Source: Nematostella vectensis (lineage: Eukaryota; Cnidaria; Anthozoa; Actiniaria; Edwardsiidae). From it: a stretch of DNA of 64,000 nt. The stretch is from NCBI RefSeq assembly GCF_932526225.1, contig NC_064045.1, forward strand, positions 9,046,022 through 9,110,021, given 5' to 3'. Under the pieces are notes generated by a model, which was given only the letters and a program-made list of their open reading frames with translations, searched no databases and had not been told where the DNA came from. Both the position numbers and the translations under genes were made by a program. Every line of letters begins with the position of its first letter. The first letter of the stretch is position 1. Of the stretch, positions 32,101 through 41,100 are shown one piece after another.

Positions 32101-35100
32101 CAATACACCAAAGACTGGTATTCGACTCTGCCCAGTGTCTCTGGGCAGAGTCGAATACCAGTTTTTTGGGTATTAGAAAAAAAAAGACTCTGGTTTTTGG
32201 TGTATTAGAAAAAAAAAGACTCTGGTTTTTGGTGTATTAGTAAAAAAAAAAGACTCTGGCAGAGTGGAAAACCAGTTTTTGGTGTATTAGAAAAAAAAGA
32301 TAGATAGGTAGATTATAATATAGATTTACAATTTAAATTGTAAAAATTCTGCTCAATATGATATGCAATAAAGTCAAGAAGCAGATCAATGTCCATTTGA
32401 AGCCATTGTATTGGGCTAGTCTACTGCTTTTGTATTTATTTACTAGTATATGCACTAGGATAACTCCCAAAGCTATTTGTATTTGCACTAAATACCGGCT
32501 TCACCGTGGTACAGAAATGCCTTCATATTGATACTTTTATGCCAATAAAAAATAATAATTAAATATTTTGGTATCTTTAAGTGTCAACCTAATAACATGT
32601 ATGTCGGCAAGTCGATGTTAGAGAGCATTCGAAATCCAGGCCCAATAATGCACTATAAAAGGGGAATGATTACATGAAAGGTAATGTATGGTAACTTACA
32701 GCAAAAGGTCCTTGCGCTACTTCACTTGCTGCCTTATTGAGCCTGCAATCACCATGTACAGCAATCATACAACAAAGCCAGTAAAACACGAGCTCTGTAG
32801 GTGTCATTGTGTGTATCATTAATAAGGATCACATTTTAGTTGTTGTATAAAAGAAATACATGTAGATCTCCTTTTTTGTGTGTATGTCCTCTAATAACGT
32901 CTCAAGGCATACTTTCTTGTTAACAAAAAGCTGTGTTGTACTTGTGTTAAAGAATTTTGATTAGCCACTCCTTGCTTTTTGTTAACATCTGAAAAATATG
33001 ATGGTCTATTGGCATGGAAACTTCAAAATAACCATCCACAATCGAAGTCTCTGGTACGATATCGATGATATTTGGTTGAAAGTTTCTTAGTTACATGCTC
33101 TTATCACCCATTGGAAATGGATGCTTTGTGTGACTCGGTTTTGTGCAGGAGCATAAACGACGTGATTGGCCTTCTTTAATGATATGTAAGCATAACCACA
33201 ATCTACAAACGTGAGCTGCTCACCTGGATGAGGCCATGTTGCTTCCCCATTTTACAGATGGTGTGCTGCCCATCACTCTCTAAAATCACAAACAATAGAC
33301 TTATTCACAGGGACTGGTGACCCAGGAAGCATTTGTACTAGGCCCCACCTAATCAATGAAATGTTTTTTTAACCAAACTTAATGGAACTTATCTTGTTCA
33401 ATTTATGCCTAATTGGTTTGGCAATAAAAAATCAATTTCACCAAAACAAACATGCTCGAGGATGATCCAGCGTATTTCGCGGTAGTGACCTTTGGGAGTG
33501 CTTGCAAAGTTAGCTGGATCCTCGAGCATGCAAAACAAACACCAATCGGAAGTTCAATCCCATAGATTCTTGTACTATCATAAGTGCAATATGGCAATAT
33601 TGATGGCATGATATTGATGGGTTGCATATAGTATTTATTATTGTTATGCATTTCATTCAACTTTACAAACCTGTAAAATGCCAAGAGCTAGAAGATCTTT
33701 GCTTCCCAGACTGTGTTGAACAAGCAATAAGGCATTAGAGACAACAAATCATTAAAAACTAAAATTGAACAAAACATGCCATTGGTAAAGCATCTGTTTT
33801 ATTGTATTTGAGGATTTTAAATAGAAGGGTTCAAGGTAAAAAAAACATTGGAATAATCAGGTTTAAGAATTCATTAGAAAGGTTCAAATAAGCATGAGCT
33901 TGAGAAGGCTTTGAGTTATTTTTAGATCAAGTTACAGTGAAACCTGGATTTTACAATGGCATTCCTTTCTCCCCGCCTAAATACATTGATATGTATTAGA
34001 AAATACCTCGATCAAACAATATTGGATAGAACAATTTTCTTGATTTTGCGTTACAAATCTGTTTTCCCGAGCATAATTTTAACCTTGATACAACCCCAGA
34101 CACGTACCGTACAGTTAATCTATTTATTTGACTTGACAGATTTTGTTGGAGAGTGTACTGTAACTGAACAGTCTTTTGCAGATTACAGTTACAATATTAT
34201 CATTTTGTAAAAGTTGACAATTAACCTGACCTTACTACAATGATATTTTCAATGGATTTTTCTTTATATCGTAGAATCGAGGACCTATTTGCAATGATTC
34301 CTCAATTTTTTTATAAATTTTCTTTCTCCCAAAGCATATCGTAAAACGCAAGTTCCACTGTATTCATGTTACGGTTAAAGATTGCTTGCAGGCATGGTGT
34401 TTGTTTTTGTAAATGCACATTTTTTTATAAGAAACCAACTTTTAAACTATATACAAGACCCATAAATTTAAAAAGGCCATCAACATGCCATTAATCATAA
34501 AGCAACTTGTTCACATATTTAAAACTCAAAGGAGGAGCGTCACACCTTCTCAAGTCTCCCGAAACGGATAGCCCCGATAGATCTCTGAGAAAGGGGAAAA
34601 GTGCTGTTGATAAATCTTCAAAATTCTCTCTGTTTTACTGCCCATCCGAAAGCTAAATCCAAGTTTCTGTTACGAACAATGTTTTTTCTTATTAGCTTGC
34701 GTTATATTTTGAAGGATACATAGTCGTTTTCTGATTAAAAAATGAGTGAGATGAAATTCGAACCACAACATTGCCTTAGAATCTTCGATATGGCCTCCAG
34801 GGGCCAAGCGTTGAAAACATATAGACGCTTATTTCATCAAGAAAAAAGAGATTTCTCAGGGGGTTTGAGTCATAACAAACAGTACGATTAACTAGCACGA
34901 TTCTCTTGCAATCTTTATTACCAGATACTCTTGTATAATGGACATCTCTGATTGGCTATTTTGAAAAATAGTACACAGGCTTCCCGTCTTGCGAGTTACC
35001 GTGACGCTCCTCCTTCATTTTTAATTTTCAATATTCTTATTTTTATCCATTTGTTTATTTTTATCAATTTTTTCATACAGTACTGTAGATATAATAGCCA

Positions 35101-38100
35101 TTCTTATTACTTATTTTCTTTAGGTTTATTATTGCGCATTTACTTGTGTTCTTTAGGCTGAGTATTATGCATTTACATTTACTATCATTCATCGTCATCT
35201 TATAATTATCATTGAATTTAATTTCTCCTTCCCTCAACAGGACTTACCCAGCACCTTGAACTGCTAGGGTGGCATGCACTAGCGAAGTCGGCTTGTGAAT
35301 CAGCGACTCTCCTGCAAAAAAAAATTAAAAACCTGAAACATGGATTAGGGTGGTGTTACACAGGATAACATGCAACAAAAAAACTTTTTGTACATTGTAT
35401 TGCAATATTTATAATCGTATATTTTTAATGGTCTGTGAAATGAGATGCATACAACAGGCCCTGATTACAGGTCCTTATTCTATGAGGGCGTAGAAACAAC
35501 TTTTATCAATTGATACCAGCCCTAGCCTAAACACCACTACATACAAGCGACAGCCTACTATTTATTCTCCTACACCATTTCTACATGAAATGGGCTGACG
35601 AATGTCCCCCCCCCCCCATAAATTCAAATTCTGGATCTGCAAATAGCATAGAAACAAAGAATAATTATAATTTGGCTTACCTCCGTGATACTTGGCAGGA
35701 TCCTTGGTGACAGCTTCTCCAGATGACGGCAAAGATGAGAGTGAGGCTTTCGCATGATCTACCAGCTGGGCATGGTCAATACCTATACAACAACAACATG
35801 GTCAATACCTGGACAACAACAAACTTGTCAACACCTGGACAACAACAACAACACAACAACAACCACCACCACCAATGGTCAATACCTGGGCAACAACAAC
35901 AACATAGTTGATACTTTGACAACAAAAAAACAACATGGTCAATACTGGGCAACAACATGTTTGGTCAATACCTGGACAATAACAACAACATAGTTGATAC
36001 TTAGACAACAACAACAACATGGTCAATACTGGGCAACAACGTGGTCATGGTCAATACATGGACAACAACATTTTAGTATTTATTCCTACAGGCAATCGTC
36101 CTGGTTTTTAAGTGCAGACTGTCTACATGACAAGTTTTCATGAGCTTTGTGATGCCTTGGTTTTTAAAGCAGCATTGTCACCAGTTTACTTCCAGAGGTC
36201 TGATGGAAACCCCAATCATTAAAAGACAATAGGATCTATTAGAATACGCAAAATTTAACAGGCCATCCGCTCTAAATTATCAATCACACCCTCAAAGAAC
36301 CTTCCAATAGACATTTTTTTCATAATTTTAAAATATTTTTCTTGTTTTCTGTTAAATGTCACTGTGGCACCCTTCTGTCACCTTGGCTTTTAAGTGCTGT
36401 ATGTAATCATGTTCACTTACCAACACCAACAAGAGCCATCCTTTTGCCTACAAAATGCTTGCCCTTGAAGTCGAGCAACTAAAACAAGTGTAACAAGCAA
36501 GTTGAGTCATATAACAAGATGACGGCATCAGTAAGAGTAATGTTTACGCCTGGCTCCCTTTACAAAAAAAAGTACAATTTAAAAGAGTGAAAATTGGGTA
36601 TTCATCAAAAATCTATAAATGGAACTACAGTGTTAGGTTTATGGAGCAGATCCTGAATTTTATGAAGGGGGTGGATTATGTTGAATTTGAGGGGCTGGAC
36701 ATAAGCTTGAGACCTAACAGTATCTGTTATTTTATACAAAACAAGATTACGTTTCCTTTTTTTACCTCCAGAAAGGGGGTGGTTTTCCCTGCTAGCAGAG
36801 GCCTCTTTTCTCTGTATTTCGCTGGGCTGGGGTTCGCGAGGAAAAGATACCTCTGCCATGGGTCGCAAGTTCGTTTGATCAAACCGCCGTCCACGATCGT
36901 GGACGAGATCCAGAGCGCATGCCCCGTTCATTAATTACTGGCCACTATTTGAGCCCACAATGACTAGCGCATGCATGAAACGTATATCCGCTGCGGGATA
37001 ATAAGCCCGCATTCGAAACGGCGTCCTCCGTAGAAATATCACGCGACGAATTATAAAAGAAGCCATTCAATGCCTTATCTTCATTCAGAATTTTCTCTCT
37101 TTTGACTAACGAGTCAATCTTCCATTTACAGGTTTTGCATATTCTTCTGGGAATAGCTGATCTAAGTTTACCAAAAAGTTTTGTAACATTTTCTTCGAAT
37201 CCAACTGTGCGATATTTACATTGAAGAAACTCGCCTGCCCAGATGTCTTAATCCCACAAACAAGACAAAACTCGTCTTTGCTGCGTTTGTTGTTCAATCT
37301 TTTTAGTGACGTTTTAGGTGATTGAAATTGAACAGTTGTTTTCTTTTTTCGAAGAGGAGAACTAACCGGAGTTTGATTCATGATTTTCGACTAAACCCAT
37401 GCAAAGCATATTAGCATATTGACAGCTTTCGCGCGATGGTACGGGTTTTGGCACGTCGGTCGCTTATTAAAGCTCACGCATGCGCAACAGAAACAGTTTC
37501 GACCCATGGCAGAGGTATCTTTTCCTCGCGAACTCCAGCCCAGCGAAATACAGAGAAAAGAGGCCTCTGCTAGCAGGGAAGGGGTGGTTATCCACATGAT
37601 CAAACTCAAACTGTATCCACCCCAGTAACTAATGTACAGTATGCATTTGTATCCACCCCAGTTACTAATGTACAGTATGCATTTGTATCCACCCCAGTAA
37701 CTAATGTACAGTATGCATTTGTATCCACCCCAGTAACTAATGAACAGTATGCATTAGTATGCATCTCTCACCTCTTTGGTGCTGATTCGGCTGATTCTGT
37801 GAGGCAGGCAGTAAATAGAGTTTCCCAGATTCTTTCTGTTGGTATTAGTATTGGTAAATTAAAGAAGTGTTTTGTGACTCTCTCCATGATTCATGACTGG
37901 AAATATTTCATTCTTGTGAATCGGAAAGTTATTGAACACTATATCAGTTCACCACACTCACCTAAAAGCAATTTTGTGAAGTTCCTCAAGAACACCTGGG
38001 TCAATAGATAAATGCGGAAATAAATAATAAAAAAAGACTGATTTTTAGAAGCTAGGGGGTTGTGTGCCTAACATTACCAATCTGAGGCTGAGTGTTGGCA

Positions 38101-41100
38101 ATAGCCAGATCAAGTCTGATGCGTTCGCCTGCTTCCTCCAGCTGTTAAAGAAAACAGTGCAATAAAAATGTATTAATGAGATAAAATTAGTGCATCACAA
38201 GAGAACAAAAAACAGTTGATATATAAATAGCCATAATCTAAAGAAAGGAATAACATGTTAATACTGTTTCTATGGTACACCATAACACAGCTTCTCAATT
38301 TTTCAAAATCAAAATCAAAATAAATCATAATACTCACATCCCACGGGCTATAGGCACCATTCAAGGTGACTTCTGCAAGACTGTCTATAATGGCACCACT
38401 GAGAAAAAAATAATTAGTAAATTTTAAATAATAGTGAAATGACTATAACCTACTACAGTACAGTACGTTGCACAGTTCTAATGCTCAAAGCCAGTTGTTA
38501 TTTCTTACACACTGTCCCGCACACAGTCAGAGGCAAAAAACAAATGGTCTCTTGTGCAAGTCGCCCTGGAAAAATACAACAAAAAATATCCTTGTCAAAG
38601 GGTGTGGAGAGATTGTTGATGATGAATGACGCTACTGACTCTAGGCTAGCTCCATGTTGCTCGGCATCTCTAGCAATCCTGAATGCTGTACGGTTAGGTG
38701 TGCTCTGAGGATAGAAAAAAAGAGAGACAAACTTGAATTCTCTGGAAACTCAAATTTCCTACTAAAAGGTTTTCTTGATGTAATGAAATGTCTATTATCT
38801 CTTTAACACGTACCAAGTAGGCTGCATTCCTCAACATATGAGTAATTCCAAGGTTTGAGTCAGTCTCATAGCGGCTTCCAGCATCAAAGAACAGCCCCAC
38901 TCTTGAGATGGGGGAGTATGTCTCTAGAGATGCTACCTTGAGGCCATTATCCAGGGTAGTGACCTACAGAAAGAATAGCATTGACAGGAGTTTAGAGTAG
39001 TAAATAAGAACAGTGTGTGTATAGAGTAGTGACCTACAGAAAGAATAGCATTGACAGGAGTTTAGAGTAGTAAATAAGAACAGTGTGTGTATAGAGTAGT
39101 GACCTACAGAAAGAATAGCATTGACAGGAGTTTAGAGTAGTTAATAAGAAAAGTGTGTGTATAGAGTAGTGATATAGACAATAAATGATGTTCAAAAACG
39201 TTAAAAATACTGTAGTATTCTTGATTAACATGAGTATGGGGTAGAAACATACAATAGATGATGCTCTTAAAAGTTTGAAAAGTTTTTATAACTAACAAAC
39301 AAAATATATTTTCCCTTATACTTCCTTAACAAGATTTTTCAGTTTTTGTTATACAGTATTTTCTGTTTGTACCGAAATAGAGCCTATCTCCTGAGACCTT
39401 CTCTTTTGCTTATTTTAATAATAGATCAAAAGCAATGTTGCAAGTACTCCCTCAAAGGCTAATTCAAAGAGTGTTGACAATTGGATTGAAGGTTTCACGA
39501 GTGAATGGTAAACAGAAAGTCTTTGATAACATTATAAAAATGCTTTTATAGTGCTTGTCAAAGGTTATACGAGTGTAACACAGAAAATGGTGTTTGAATA
39601 ATGGTATCCAGAAAGTAGCTGATAATAATCTAACAATATATAATAATATTAAGGCAATTTACAAGCCTGTTCTAAATACTTTGATATGAAATTGTTCCCC
39701 AACTTTGTCATACTGTAAGAAACAGAGCCTAAGTTATTACCTGAACTGTTTGGCGTTCCCTGACCGAGCCTTTGGCTGGTATGTCTGTGAGTGGCTCATT
39801 CAGGGGGACAGCAGTGGATGCATATAATTTTTGCTAGAAGACAAAAAAAAGAACAATCATCATGAGAAAAAAAATTAATGCTAATTATGCAAATTTTGGA
39901 AATTGAATTAACATTAAACAGTTTTTAGAGCGTGCGAGAAAAACCTCTCTAGCCCCCCTCCCAGGCGAATAAAGCTTTTGCAAATTCAGCTGTAGCATGA
40001 CAAAGAATTGACCAATGAAATGAGTTTTTTTGCGCATGAGAGGATCGTTTTAATGAAAAATGATGGGAAATAGTGGGTAAAGACATCAGAATTCACACAG
40101 GATTCTGACAGCGAAATCTAACTTTTTGAGTCTCACAGTGGAGATTTTGTCATGTTTCGAGAAGTACACTGCCTCTAGTCTGGTGAGAATGAATTATCTA
40201 ACCACTAAAAGTCTGCTGTATGGATGGAGGCTTATTATTTTTGTGATAAGACCTGTATCATGATATTCATTTTGGCTAAATCAGGCCGGGGTGAATTCAA
40301 TAATTAGGCCACGTGTGGTTGCTCTCATTTCAAAATACTCATTTCATGAGGTCAAAATGGTACAAAAATAACCTTTACTGGATCACACAACATCTGCAAG
40401 GCAACAAGGATGTCACAAAGGGTTTTTTAGATGGATTAACCCGAATATTTTGCATGTTTTATTTTTGCTCTGTTTGAGAACGATGGATTTGACTAACAAA
40501 ATCTGTGCGAACGATTTGAATCAATTCTATATTCCTCCGTTCTTGGTAAATAAAAATTAAGGAAAATCAATAAGTAATCAATCTTTCAGTTGATAATACA
40601 TTGAAGATGTTGTGAACTAATTGTGAGTTTAGGAAATCCACGGAAAGCACTAAGATTGTGTTCTCTAAACATGAAACATCAATAGAAAGCTCAACCGCTG
40701 CTGTGTCCAGAACACGCACTTTGTAATCGTAAAACTGGTTGATAAAATGTCTTTGTTTTACCAAGTCTAGAAATCTTATCTATGAAATAAACTCAAGGAA
40801 TGTATTCAGGAATACTGTGAGTACATTTATTTAAAATATTGTATTGATTTATGTATTTATTAAAAAATAATTTTGTCATAAAAAGTTGTGTTTTGTTTCT
40901 TCGTGTTCACTAAACTGATAAAATTTCAATAAACTTGTTAAATAGTCGTCTATTTTTTATATTTTTCTAGTTCTTTACAGATTAATTTTTACACCATCGG
41001 ATTCCTCATCTTTTTCTGAATAAGATGCACTATTTGCTTTTATGTAATATTGTCTTGCAATTTACTGCGCATATATGTTTTGTTTTCTTCTTGAGCGAAT

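Noticed and set aside
36587-36934. Plus- and minus-strand frames over the left MULE terminus
   Set aside because: They cross the element boundary and are formed by terminal-repeat sequence.
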